A DNA stretch of 64,000 nt. Origin: an uncultured Robinsoniella sp. GTDB taxonomy: Bacteria > Bacillota > Clostridia > Lachnospirales > Lachnospiraceae. Position numbers and translations under genes: made by a program. The notes beneath the pieces are model-generated. The model had not been told where the DNA came from. It made no database searches and saw only the letters and a list, made by a program, of their open reading frames with translations. This document shows positions 26,074 through 34,864 of this stretch, piece by piece. The stretch lies in contig UQCR01000018.1 in assembly GCA_900539655.1 (NCBI GenBank), positions 1 to 64,000 of the forward strand, in the 5' to 3' direction. Within the stretch, counting starts at the first letter, position 1; each line of letters starts with the position of its first letter.

Positions 26074-29000
26074 ATGAAAAACAAAATGTTTAAAAAGGTT
26101 TTGGCAGTAATGACCGCGGTAGCAGTGGCGGCGACACCCATGTCAGGCACCGCATTTGCCAGCGAAAATGTCGCTGTGATGTCGGAAGCGGGGCAGCAGG
26201 ATAGTGATTCGGATCAGGGAACTTCCGAAATATCTGCAGAAATGGAAGCTGCAGGTATGGCAGCAGGTGAAGTATCTTCCACTGCAATTAATACCTATGA
26301 TTTTAATGATTACGAGCTGTCCGGAGATGGTAAAGCCCTCGAATATGGGGAACAGAAACTTTTACTGGAGACGGTAGGAAGCGGAAAGAAACCATCTTTG
26401 GTAAATGATGTGTACCGTGGACAGGTGCTTCAACTAAATGAAGCAGATTATAACAACCGGGGCTATGCGCTCCTTCCGGGAAATCCTTTTGCGGGAAAGG
26501 ATACGGAAAATGGTCTGACGCTTAATTTCTGGACAAAGACTACAGGCAAAGCAGGCGGGGACAGATGCCTTATTGACTTTGAAGTAGCCCCGTCTACGGG
26601 GAAAAGGGCAGGAACCTTTGCGGTAAACCAGCTGATGGTTTATTGGAATACAACAGACCAGAATACCTATTTTACAGATTTCTCTATCTCAGGTGTGGGA
26701 TTAGACCAAAAGGATGCCTGGAAGATGGTTACAATGACAGTAACAGAATCCGGAATTACTTTCTATAGTGACGGTGTGAAAAAGCAGCATACCATTACCG
26801 CAGGTACCGAGAGATATGAACAGATGATCAGCGATCTGACAGGTGGTCTTGCCGGGGATCCGTCTGCAACCAATGTAAGGCTGGGTGCAAGCCTTGCAAC
26901 ATACTGGAAATGTGCCGGTGCCATGCTGGATGACGTTTCCTTCTATGGAAAAGCGCTTACAGAGGAAGAGATTACCGCTTTATATCAGGAAACAATGGTT
27001 CCGATACCCCTTGAGAGGGTAACGATTACCGGCAAAAATACGGTGGATGAGGATAAAAGTATCCGCCTCAGTGTTACACTGGAACCCGCATCAACCAATG
27101 TAGACAAAACAGTGACCTGGGTATCTGACAAACCGGAAGTACTTACGGTCGATGAAAAGGGAACTGCAAAAGGCATTTCTGAAGGAACGGCACATGTGAC
27201 AGCTATTGTCAGCGGCGTGGAATCCGAATCATTTGAAATTACAGTCCGGGGAGTAGAATCGATCCGGGAATTACAGGAAGGATATTATGCAGCAGTATAT
27301 TCCACTTCCACGGATTTTTATGCATCCGCAGCTAATGTAGCGCAGGAAACCCGCAGCGTCTATATGGCTGTCAGCAAAGATGGGAAAAACTTTGAGGTTC
27401 TGAACAATGGAGGTGCCGTAATTTTCTCCAAAAATACCAGCGGTACGCTTCAGGTTACCGATCCCCGGATTTTTAAGACAGAAGTTGGATTTACCGTTGC
27501 AGCCCCGGATGTAACATCATCTAAAGGGATTCATCTGTTTACATCCCAGGATGGAGTAAATTATTATGATGATATCATGGTATCGGAAACAGAATTAAGT
27601 GCATTGCCATTAAAACGGTCTAATTTTACGTTATTGCTGAATGGGGAAAACATCTTAGATTCAGACGAACAGATTACCCTTGGGAACGCAGTATCCCTTA
27701 CCGAAGAAGAATATCAGTATATCGTTAATAAATTGGGAACCGTAGTCAATAACGGACTGGAATCCCTCTCCGGCTTAAATGTAGATGCACAGCAGGGACT
27801 TACGCAACAACAACTGGAAAAACTGTATCCCAGTGTAAATGCAGTCTATACAGATGGTTCCAGCCAGAAATTCAGCATTGACTGGGATGGAGCGCTTCAG
27901 GGTATCGATTTATCTAAGCCAGGAGAATATACATTAACCGGAAAAGTAGTACAGACCCAGTATGTAAACAAATTAAAGGAATTAAATGGAAGCAGCCTTC
28001 CGGAAGATGACCCCGATAATGCAAACCCGGATGATCCGGATAACTATGACGAAGAGACCCAGACGGTATACTACGATGAGACAAAATTCGTAGAAGGTAT
28101 GGCAGATCCCTGCATTTACTGGGACGAACAAAGTGGATATTATTATATGACCGGTTCTTATTTTCCAGAGGACGGGGATCAGATCGATGGCACAGACCAG
28201 CTGGAACAGTATGACCGTGTAGTTTTAAGACGTGCGAAAACACTGGAGGGGCTACAGGACAGAAGCACTCAGGTGACCGTCTGGAAGGCTGGAAATCAGG
28301 GGTACTATGATGGAGATAACTATGCAGCCAGAGGATATCGTTACATCTGGGCACCTGAAATACACAGAGTAGGTGATAACTGGGTAATCTATTTTACAGA
28401 AAGCCACAGCAGTAACTTATTCGATATTTATTGCCATGCACTGGTACTGCCAGGGGATCAGGATCCTTATGAGACAGCATTACAGTCATCGGGACAGGAA
28501 TCAGACTGGACAGATTACAAACTGGGCGTAACCTCTCAGGTATCGGACAATCCTTTTAGCAGATCATTCTGCCTGGATATGACTTACTTTAAAGACGAAG
28601 TGAATGGACAGTCCTATGTTATCTGGGCGGGTAAACCTACGGCAGCTTATCAGGGCTCCAGTACAGACTTATTCATTGCCAGTGTGGATGAACAGCAGCC
28701 ATGGCTGGTGACTTCAGAACCTACCCGGATTACCTGTTCTGACTATGGATGGGAACGAATCCGTTATTGTGTTAATGAAGGCGCAACTGTACTTCAGAAA
28801 GACGGCAATATATTTATGTGTTACTCTTCATCAGGAACAGGTTCAGAATATGCCATTGGTATGTGCAGTGCAAAAGGAGGGACAGATTTGCTGGATCAGT
28901 CCAATTGGACCAAGAACCCTTATCCGCTGCTTACATCCAGAGACGTAAATGGAGAAGAGGGACCTGGACACAACTCCTTTACGGTAGATCAGGACGGCAA

Positions 29001-29979
29001 TGCCATCTTCGTATACCATGCAAGACCCACTTCACACAACTACCGGAAATGCGGTTCAGATTATAATGGAAATAACAGCTCCTACAACGGAGAGCCGCTG
29101 AATGACCCCTGCCGCCATGCCAGATTAAAGCGTGTTCATTGGTCAGCAGACGGTTCACCTATATTAAAAATGACTTATGAAGAAGAATTACTGGACGAAT
29201 ACAGTACGGTATCATTAAAGGTAACCGTAACCAAAAAAGCAGAAGAAAAGGTAACGGTAGAGTATGCGGCGCAGACAGGCGGAAAAATCAGTGGAACAGC
29301 AGTGCAGACCATTGTAAAGGGTGGTTCCACTACAGAAGTTACGGCAGTGGCAGATACCGGATATACCTTCACCGGATGGAGCGATGGCGTAAAAACTGTA
29401 AAACGAAGTGACCGAAACATAACAGCATCCAAAAAACTGACAGCAAACTTTACGAAGAATCAGACTCCGCCAAAACCGACGGTACCGGAAACGCCAAAAG
29501 CATCCAGCGTTAAATTAAGTAAGACAAAAATCACTATAGGATATAAAGAAAAGGTAAAATTAAAGGCAACCGTGATACCTGCAAAGGCATCCCAGAAAGT
29601 AACCTGGAGCTCTAGCAAGAAATCCGTAGTGAAAGTGACATCCAAAGGAGAGATAACCGGTAAGAAAACAGGTAGCGCTACGATTACCGTAAAAACAGCA
29701 AATGGTAAAAAGAGTTACTGTAAGGTGACGGTCAAAAAAGCCCCAAAATCAATTTCATTACCAAAGACAAAAACTTTAAAGAAAGGAAAGACCTGGAATA
29801 TAAAAGTAAAATTCCCTTCAAAGACAGCCAGTTATAAACTGAAATATAAATCATACAAAGAATCAGTGGCTGTTGTTTCATCAAGCGGTAAAGTTACTGC
29901 AAAGAGAAAGGGAAATGCAAAGATTAAGGTAACTGCTTTCAATGGGAAAAAAGCCTACATTACAATCCGTGTGAAATGA
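26074..29979 (+). CDS. Secreted GH43 glycosidase carrying an additional eroded GH43-like segment
   Basis: 1301 residues with a signal peptide (MKNKMFKKVLAVMTAVAVAATP, cut near AFASE). Modules: LamG (about 73-309), Big_2 (313-393), a shortened GH43-like segment (395-558), a Big_4-type Ig (559-627), a full GH43 domain (669-1023), an InlB-type repeat (1060-1130), and two lysine-rich Big_2 domains (1143-1301) nearly identical in style to those of the 2581-residue protein. The full GH43 shows EGMADPCIYW (base), YIWAPEIHRV, FCLDMTYF and NEGATVLQ (acid), typical of alpha-L-arabinofuranosidase or beta-xylosidase members. Ribosome site AAAAGGAGG precedes the ATG. It ends the four-gene cluster; a terminator follows about 60 bases later. 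Confidence 0.9.
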   Translation: MKNKMFKKVLAVMTAVAVAATPMSGTAFASENVAVMSEAGQQDSDSDQGTSEISAEMEAAGMAAGEVSSTAINTYDFNDYELSGDGKALEYGEQKLLLETVGSGKKPSLVNDVYRGQVLQLNEADYNNRGYALLPGNPFAGKDTENGLTLNFWTKTTGKAGGDRCLIDFEVAPSTGKRAGTFAVNQLMVYWNTTDQNTYFTDFSISGVGLDQKDAWKMVTMTVTESGITFYSDGVKKQHTITAGTERYEQMISDLTGGLAGDPSATNVRLGASLATYWKCAGAMLDDVSFYGKALTEEEITALYQETMVPIPLERVTITGKNTVDEDKSIRLSVTLEPASTNVDKTVTWVSDKPEVLTVDEKGTAKGISEGTAHVTAIVSGVESESFEITVRGVESIRELQEGYYAAVYSTSTDFYASAANVAQETRSVYMAVSKDGKNFEVLNNGGAVIFSKNTSGTLQVTDPRIFKTEVGFTVAAPDVTSSKGIHLFTSQDGVNYYDDIMVSETELSALPLKRSNFTLLLNGENILDSDEQITLGNAVSLTEEEYQYIVNKLGTVVNNGLESLSGLNVDAQQGLTQQQLEKLYPSVNAVYTDGSSQKFSIDWDGALQGIDLSKPGEYTLTGKVVQTQYVNKLKELNGSSLPEDDPDNANPDDPDNYDEETQTVYYDETKFVEGMADPCIYWDEQSGYYYMTGSYFPEDGDQIDGTDQLEQYDRVVLRRAKTLEGLQDRSTQVTVWKAGNQGYYDGDNYAARGYRYIWAPEIHRVGDNWVIYFTESHSSNLFDIYCHALVLPGDQDPYETALQSSGQESDWTDYKLGVTSQVSDNPFSRSFCLDMTYFKDEVNGQSYVIWAGKPTAAYQGSSTDLFIASVDEQQPWLVTSEPTRITCSDYGWERIRYCVNEGATVLQKDGNIFMCYSSSGTGSEYAIGMCSAKGGTDLLDQSNWTKNPYPLLTSRDVNGEEGPGHNSFTVDQDGNAIFVYHARPTSHNYRKCGSDYNGNNSSYNGEPLNDPCRHARLKRVHWSADGSPILKMTYEEELLDEYSTVSLKVTVTKKAEEKVTVEYAAQTGGKISGTAVQTIVKGGSTTEVTAVADTGYTFTGWSDGVKTVKRSDRNITASKKLTANFTKNQTPPKPTVPETPKASSVKLSKTKITIGYKEKVKLKATVIPAKASQKVTWSSSKKSVVKVTSKGEITGKKTGSATITVKTANGKKSYCKVTVKKAPKSISLPKTKTLKKGKTWNIKVKFPSKTASYKLKYKSYKESVAVVSSSGKVTAKRKGNAKIKVTAFNGKKAYITIRVK

Positions 29980-30041
29980 TCATACCGGAAAAGAAAGAGC
30001 CAAAATGGCAGAGGATTAAATATCACCTGAATTGATTATAT

Positions 30042-30090
30042 GGCAGGATTAAATAGAGCTGAAAAGTATTTTAATCCTGCCTGTTTTTTG
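30042..30090 (+). terminator. Terminator of the GH43 cluster
   Basis: GGCAGGATTAAAT (30042-30054) pairs with ATTTTAATCCTGCC (about 30068-30081), with a one-base bulge, followed by TGTTTTTT. It is the only convincing terminator between 12.98 and 30 kb, which supports cotranscription of the four secreted-protein genes. Confidence 0.85.
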
Positions 30091-30155
30091 ATATTATACA
30101 GATCTTCTGCATGCAAAATAAAATTGAAAAAATTGTAAAATATTAAAATTTATAC

Positions 30156-30184
30156 TTGATTTTATAGACGTCCAATGCTATAAT
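30156..30184 (+). promoter_or_regulatory. tRNA-Pro promoter
   Basis: TTGATT (30156-30161), 17 bases, TATAAT (30179-30184), ending 15 bases before the mature tRNA. Confidence 0.75.
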
Positions 30185-30199
30185 GATAAAGCTGAATAG

Positions 30200-30273
30200 C
30201 GAAGCGTGGCTCAGTTTGGTAGAGCGCTGCGTTCGGGACGCAGAGGTCGTGGGTTCGAATCCCGTCGCTTCGA
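30200..30273 (+). tRNA. tRNA-Pro (anticodon CGG)
   Basis: A full cloverleaf can be drawn: acceptor CGAAGCG/CGCTTCG, D arm GCTC/GAGC, anticodon stem CTGCG/CGCAG with loop TTCGGGA (anticodon CGG, G37), T arm GTGGG-TTCGAAT-CCCGT, and discriminator A. The C1-G72 pair and G37 are proline identity features. The 3' CCA is not encoded. Confidence 0.95.
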
Positions 30274-30330
30274 TTCCTTGGCAGGGGCGCCAAACGCTTA
30301 TAAAATAAGGGTTTGGTCAATGCAATAAAT

Positions 30331-30372
30331 AAAAAAGCATCTCATTAGGTTGAGGTGCTTTTTTATTTTTTA
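30331..30372 (+). terminator. Terminator after tRNA-Pro
   Basis: AAAAAAGCATCTCA pairs with TTGAGGTGCTTTTTT around a short loop, followed by more T. The A-run on the 5' side makes it usable on both strands, so it could also end the convergent small gene at 30486-30848. The stretch 30373-30485 shows nothing else. Confidence 0.85.
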
Positions 30373-30485
30373 GGCTTGGCAGTAACACTGATGTAGTTCC
30401 TTGTGGGATAATTAAAGGGCAAACGGGGGATAGACTAACCTGATTTACTTTGTTAAATGTCGATTCTCCCCCTGGTTCTATGATA

Positions 30486-30848
30486 TTATTCAATATCTGT
30501 AAAGAAATGGGTATCTAATTCCTGTATGGACAACGTCATAAGTGGGTTTTCTAACTTTACCTTAATATCCTTTGCTACATTTATAAATGATTCTTTAAAT
30601 GCATCTTTATCCCATGTTTCAATTGGATTTCTAGTAACTGATATAACATAAGCCACTTCACCCAGGCTGCATCCACGGACTTTTCCGCAGACAAGCCTAT
30701 TAACATCTATGAATCCCGTAACATATATACCCGAGCTTAAATATTCCTTATTGGCGCTGTCTTCCCATAGCTGCGCAATATATTCTTCACTATAAAATTT
30801 CATGTCGAGACCGTAGAATGTTAATATATATTTTTCTGTTATCATCAT
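30486..30848 (-). CDS. Hypothetical 120-residue cytoplasmic protein
   Basis: Not recognised. The product starts MMITEKYILTFYGLDMK, is mixed alpha/beta in character, has no signal peptide or membrane segment, and contains no obvious metal or nucleotide motif. A GGTGG-type ribosome site lies a few bases before the start; ATG 30845 is an alternative. The gene stands alone on the minus strand between tRNA-Pro and a divergent regulator pseudogene, a typical accessory spot beside a tRNA. Confidence 0.6.
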   Translation of the reverse strand: MMITEKYILTFYGLDMKFYSEEYIAQLWEDSANKEYLSSGIYVTGFIDVNRLVCGKVRGCSLGEVAYVISVTRNPIETWDKDAFKESFINVAKDIKVKLENPLMTLSIQELDTHFFTDIE

Positions 30849-31027
30849 ACCACCAAATAATAATTGATTATATTAAAATATGACACCGTCGGATATTTGC
30901 TACAATTTTCAAGCATTCTCAGGGATGTAAAAAGTCTTTTACATAGGAAAAACGCCCAATGTAAAACAGTTTTGATAGCTGAAATATACGTTCCGGGATA
31001 GAATGACAGAAGCAGGAGGAATTCAAA

Positions 31028-31610
31028 ATGGAGATTAGCAGGCCAGATAAAAAAATACAGACAGGAATTTAAATTATCCCAGGAGGATCTGGCTGAGAAA
31101 ATCTTCGTAACCCGGCAAACCATTTCAAACTGGGAAAATGATAAGAATTATCCCGATATAAACAGCCTTGTACTTTTAAGCAATCTCTTTGGAACTTCTC
31201 TTGATACTTTAGTGAAAGGAGATTTGGAGCAAATGAAAGAAGAGATTAAGATGGAGGATATTGCAGTCCTGAAACGTGACAGTACTATTTTTGCTGTATT
31301 ACTTGCAGCCACGGTGGTAACGATTGTCCCACTGTTCCTGTATATGGATTTTGCCGGAATTGCAATCTGGATCTTTCTGTTTGGGATTACCATGTATTAT
31401 GCTGTCCGTATTGAAAAACAAAAGAAAATTCATGAAATCCAGACATACAAAGAAGTTGTAGCTTTTACAGAAGGAAAAAGGCTGGATGAAATTGAAAAAA
31501 CCCGGGAAAGCGGAAAGAGGCCTTACCAGGCTGTACTGTTTATCATCGGTTCCGGACTGATTGCTGCAACTGTTGTGATTGTAATGTATCTGATCCTTTT
31601 CAGAATTTGA
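31028..31610 (+). pseudogene. XRE-family regulator with membrane tail, frameshifted near its N-terminus
   Basis: A perfect AGCAGGAGGA ribosome site precedes ATG 31028 (MEISR), but that frame stops at 31070-31072 after 14 codons. Shifting by one base near 31041-31044 (GGCC read as GGC) joins it to a long frame encoding IKKYRQEFKLSQEDLAEKI and the helix-turn-helix VTRQTISNWENDKNYPDI, then two membrane segments (about 31288-31400 and 31525-31605). Without the shift no ATG, GTG or TTG begins that frame until GTG 31212, which lies after the DNA-binding domain. It is therefore either inactivated or a one-base sequence error. Intact relatives bind DNA and are membrane-anchored. Confidence 0.75.
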
Positions 31611-31777
31611 TTTCCAGTTTGCGGACCAGCGTAGAATAAAGGAAAAGACCGTAAAATATTACATGTTTTCATAAGATTTTTCTATTCTTTTTTGATCGAA
31701 AGAGGATTATACTTAAGCTAACAAATAAGCAGAGAGACAAAAAGTCTTTAGATCAGGATTAGAAAGGAGGAATTTGT

Positions 31778-32005
31778 ATGAAACGCTTCACCTGTAAATT
31801 CTCCTCCGTGGAGGATATAGTGGCATTCGTAGACCGAGCAGAGAAATGTGATTATAATATTGATGTAAAATACGATCATGTACTGGTTGATGGTAAATCG
31901 ATTATGGGGCTGGTCAGTCTGGGAATAGAGAAGACTGTGGAAATTATCTGTTACAGTGATCATGCAGTGGCGGAATCATTAGTTCCGGGTGCTATTGCGG
32001 CATAA
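31778..32005 (+). CDS. HPr-like protein lacking the PTS histidine
   Basis: 75 residues, slightly shorter than HPr (about 88). The region DGKSIMGLVSLGIEKTVEI matches the HPr segment around the regulatory serine (KSIMGVMSLGI), so the site used by HPr kinase is kept as Ser41. Counting back 31 residues from that serine, the position of the PTS-active His15 is Ser10 (KFSSVEDI). It cannot pass phosphate to sugars and recalls Crh, a regulatory HPr paralogue that works with CcpA. Strong ribosome site AAAGGAGG. A hairpin terminator follows. A structural role unrelated to PTS is possible. Confidence 0.75.
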   Translation: MKRFTCKFSSVEDIVAFVDRAEKCDYNIDVKYDHVLVDGKSIMGLVSLGIEKTVEIICYSDHAVAESLVPGAIAA

Positions 32006-32039
32006 GTAAGTTATTTGTAAATGGTTTCAGTGAGATTAG

Positions 32040-32079
32040 ATGGCAGTTGCAGGATGATAGGCCTACAACTGCCATTTTC
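32040..32079 (+). terminator. Terminator after the HPr-like gene
   Basis: TGGCAGTTG (32041-32049) pairs with CAACTGCCA (32066-32074), with an inner AGG/CCT pairing, followed by TTTTC. The T-run is short, so its strength is uncertain. Confidence 0.6.
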
Positions 32080-32164
32080 GGCAGAAAATATTGCAAAGTT
32101 ACATAAATTATGATATCCTCTTTAAAGTATTATCATGTTATATTACGAATTGGAGAACATTCAT

Positions 32165-33247
32165 ATGACGAAGAAACAAGCATTTCGGACAGCAGTATTT
32201 TTTGTGCTTCTGGTGGGGATATTGTGGGGGTTAAACAGCCTTTTTGTACATCCTGCCGCGGATGGGACTACTGCCCGCTACCGTGCATTTTATAAGGAAG
32301 AAAAAGAAAATACCTGGGATGCGGTGTACATAGGGAACAGTGTTGTGGAACGCGCATGGGCAGCGCCGCTTGCCTGGCATGAACATGGGATTGCGGTATA
32401 TTCCATGTCAACTGATCTGCAGCCAATGAATCTGACTGTTAATGTATTAAAAGAAGTTAAAAAGAAGCAGGATGTAAAACTTGCGATTATTGATCTCAGA
32501 GGAATCCGTGAGAGTAAGCTGATCGAACGTGATTATAAGGTGAGGCGTCTGACCGACAGTATGCAGTTTTCCGAAAACAGACTGGATGCCATCAATAATG
32601 CTTTTGAATTCGCAGAGAATTACCGAAAGGAAGATTCTGATTTAGATGATAAAATATCCCACTATATTCCATTTCTTAAATACCATTCCAGATGGGAAGA
32701 GCTGGGCGAAACAGACTTTGTAAAGCCTGTGACCAAGATGAAAGGGGTATATGAACAGACCGCTTTTAAGATCAGGGATAAGGAAGGCACGGCTATTACA
32801 GACAGCATTGGTGAATTGAATGAGACGCAGTTGAAAATTCTGACCGACATAATGGATTATGCAAAAGAAAATGAGATCCAGCTTTTATTTACAGCTGTAC
32901 CCACACGTATTGGAAGCGGAGACCAGGAACAGATCAACCGGGCATTTCAGATTGTAGAAGAGAATGGTTTTTCGGGTATTAATTTTAATACACAGGAGAT
33001 GTACCAGGAACTGGGCATTGATTTCTCGGCAGACTTTTGCGATACAAACCATCTGAATTCCAGGGGGGCAAGAAAATTGACCACTTATCTGGGGAATTAT
33101 TTGGCGGAAAATTATGATTTTCAGGATAAGCGTGGTGAAAAAGAATATAAAAGCTGGGATGATGCCTGGAATGAGTATACAGCGTTCTATGAAGAAGGCT
33201 GGAAGAAGGCAGATGAAAAGAGGGCTAAGAAAAACCAGCAACAATAA
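32165..33247 (+). CDS. Membrane-anchored SGNH/GDSL-like protein
   Basis: 360 residues with an N-terminal signal anchor (FRTAVFFVLLVGILWGLNSLF) and an extracytoplasmic alpha/beta domain. VYIGNSVVERAW near residue 66 resembles the first SGNH block, with Ser after GN, and DTNHLNSRGARKL near residue 296 gives the Asp-x-x-His pair of the last block, so the catalytic triad of an esterase or acyltransferase partner is plausible (compare DltD and AlgX-like proteins). The long acidic/basic tail ending KKNQQQ is unusual. An earlier ATG at 32135 lacks a ribosome site; TTGGAGAA before ATG 32165 fits better. It stands alone, so the substrate is unknown. Confidence 0.75.
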   Translation: MTKKQAFRTAVFFVLLVGILWGLNSLFVHPAADGTTARYRAFYKEEKENTWDAVYIGNSVVERAWAAPLAWHEHGIAVYSMSTDLQPMNLTVNVLKEVKKKQDVKLAIIDLRGIRESKLIERDYKVRRLTDSMQFSENRLDAINNAFEFAENYRKEDSDLDDKISHYIPFLKYHSRWEELGETDFVKPVTKMKGVYEQTAFKIRDKEGTAITDSIGELNETQLKILTDIMDYAKENEIQLLFTAVPTRIGSGDQEQINRAFQIVEENGFSGINFNTQEMYQELGIDFSADFCDTNHLNSRGARKLTTYLGNYLAENYDFQDKRGEKEYKSWDDAWNEYTAFYEEGWKKADEKRAKKNQQQ

Positions 33248-33251
33248 TATG

Positions 33252-33302
33252 TATCCCGGTAATAACAGCTGCATTATCAGCCAGCTTAATTTTACCGGGA
33301 TA
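33252..33302. other. Hairpin between convergent genes
   Basis: TATCCCGGTAA (33252-33262) pairs perfectly with TTACCGGGATA (33292-33302) over 11 bases, with a smaller AGCTG/CAGCT-type pairing in the loop. It lacks a T-run but lies between two converging stops and may act as a bidirectional transcript end. Confidence 0.55.
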
Positions 33303-33316
33303 TGCTGCATAGTCTC

Positions 33317-34606
33317 TTAGAAAAATTCCGGATATGCGCCCCGTGGTTTTTTTTCATCCAAAATCATACGAAATTCTTCTTCCGAAATTTTCCCTTCTTT
33401 TGCAAGTTTCAGGGCTTGTTTTGCCTCTTTTGCCCATAGTTTAAACTCCTGTTCTACTGATGGTTTATTTGATAAATTCCGCTGTTTATATGCATTGTTT
33501 TTCTTGTAAACCGCTCTGTAATATTGTGTTAATTCATCTTTTTCCAATTGTTTTTCGTAGTAATTATCTTTGCATGATTTTTTGTTTTCTTGTAATCTGG
33601 CGCAATAAATCTCATCACTTCTGTTGTATGGCGCAAAAAATTTCCCACAGTTTCTGCAAGGCCTGACATGTACATTTTGACTGATTAAGGAGGAAAATGA
33701 ATACATGCAGACTGTAAAAATATCTTCCATTTCTACTAAATCCAAATTTGTTGTCACTTCTACTGAATTATTTTTTACTGCCTCAATATAGGGTTTAAAA
33801 TCCATCGTTGCATTGCCGCTGTTCATTAATTCATAATAATTTGCATTGGATAAAATACTTCCCTGCAATAACATTTTATCTTTTGTGTGATTGGTGGGGT
33901 GTCCTGTATAATTTGTAAATTCTTTTCTTCTTGGTGCCAGTTTATAGGTGGTCTGCACCGGTAAACCTTTCATAAAATTCCGGTCAAAAGTCATCTGGTA
34001 GATCGAAGCTCTCTGTCTTGAATGCAGCTCCAAAAACTCCGGAAATTTGGTGTCGTCCAGACAAAAGGACACTGCATTCATCATGGAATCCACGAAGGCT
34101 TTAAACTCTTCTAATAAAGGTATTTCCTGCAAAATACCTCTTCTGATTTTCTCCCAGTATTCACACATTTTTCCGTAGCGGGCAGCTTCTGAAAGCTCCG
34201 CAGAATCATCCTTCAGGTACATTCTCTGCTGATAAAAACAGAACCATCTGTAATTTTTTAGAACCTCATTTTCATATAAAACGGTCTTCCAGAATACATG
34301 CAGATCTGATAAATCCGCGTAAATTCCAAGAACGAAATCCATGGTTTTCGATACCATATCCTTATTCAGGATGTCTTTGTCCATATAGCGATATATTTCC
34401 TTATACCGTTCAATCACTGATGGCAGCGAGTATCGGTTGTTTTCCAGAAAATCCAGGAAATGCTGTCCCAATGCAATTTCATTGTAAGCAATACAGTGAA
34501 ATTCACCAGTTGCATCATCCAGCTCTTTTCTGTAAATTTCAAACCCCTCTCTCCTTTTGTCATAATTGACCTTTAATCTACCGAAATACACCGTATTATC
34601 TATCAT
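33317..34606 (-). CDS. DUF6076-like protein with C-terminal zinc-ribbon-like Cys cluster
   Basis: About 429 residues, cytoplasmic, mostly helical. Near residue 325 is CRNCGKFFAPYNRSDEIYC followed by CKD ten residues on, a four-Cys pattern of treble-clef or zinc-ribbon type seen in the DUF6076 group of clostridial proteins, often found in accessory regions. A charged helical tail (EEEFRMILDEKKPRG) follows. The frame is open from a TTG at 34636, but ATG 34606 is preceded by AGAGGTG and is preferred. Role unknown; the Cys cluster suggests nucleic acid binding. The gene stands alone. Confidence 0.7.
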   Translation of the reverse strand: MIDNTVYFGRLKVNYDKRREGFEIYRKELDDATGEFHCIAYNEIALGQHFLDFLENNRYSLPSVIERYKEIYRYMDKDILNKDMVSKTMDFVLGIYADLSDLHVFWKTVLYENEVLKNYRWFCFYQQRMYLKDDSAELSEAARYGKMCEYWEKIRRGILQEIPLLEEFKAFVDSMMNAVSFCLDDTKFPEFLELHSRQRASIYQMTFDRNFMKGLPVQTTYKLAPRRKEFTNYTGHPTNHTKDKMLLQGSILSNANYYELMNSGNATMDFKPYIEAVKNNSVEVTTNLDLVEMEDIFTVCMYSFSSLISQNVHVRPCRNCGKFFAPYNRSDEIYCARLQENKKSCKDNYYEKQLEKDELTQYYRAVYKKNNAYKQRNLSNKPSVEQEFKLWAKEAKQALKLAKEGKISEEEFRMILDEKKPRGAYPEFF

Positions 34607-34675
34607 TTCACACCTCTGTGGTCGGACAATACACAATTTTTATAGTGATTGTCCATAAATTATAAAGCAAATCTC

Positions 34676-34703
34676 TTGATTTATTGTTCAATATCGATAT
34701 AAT
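34676..34703 (+). promoter_or_regulatory. Possible promoter of the amino-acid oxidation cluster
   Basis: TTGATT (34676-34681), 16 bases, TATAAT (34698-34703). A start near 34710 would leave a 155-nucleotide leader before the dehydrogenase. A second TATTATAG box lies near 34764 without a clear -35 box. Confidence 0.45.
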
Positions 34704-34864
34704 AGGCATCAAGAATACTGTTTCGTGCAATATCATACAGAACACTTAGATTCTGGTAACTTTATTATAGCACTTACAGGCATTTTTAGACAGGAAATTT
34801 GGCCGAATTTCTCACTGTAACATCATTTTTGCAAAAACTAAAAACAGAAACAGGAGGACAACAT

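Noticed and set aside
12984..29979. Sortase-anchored (LPXTG) proteins
   Set aside because: None of the four secreted proteins has an LPXTG-like motif followed by a hydrophobic segment; their C-termini are lysine-rich Big_2, LRR-like or Ig-like domains.
30200..34606. Integrated element at tRNA-Pro
   Set aside because: Small accessory genes follow the tRNA, but no integrase, no direct repeat of the tRNA 3' end and no phage or conjugation genes were seen.
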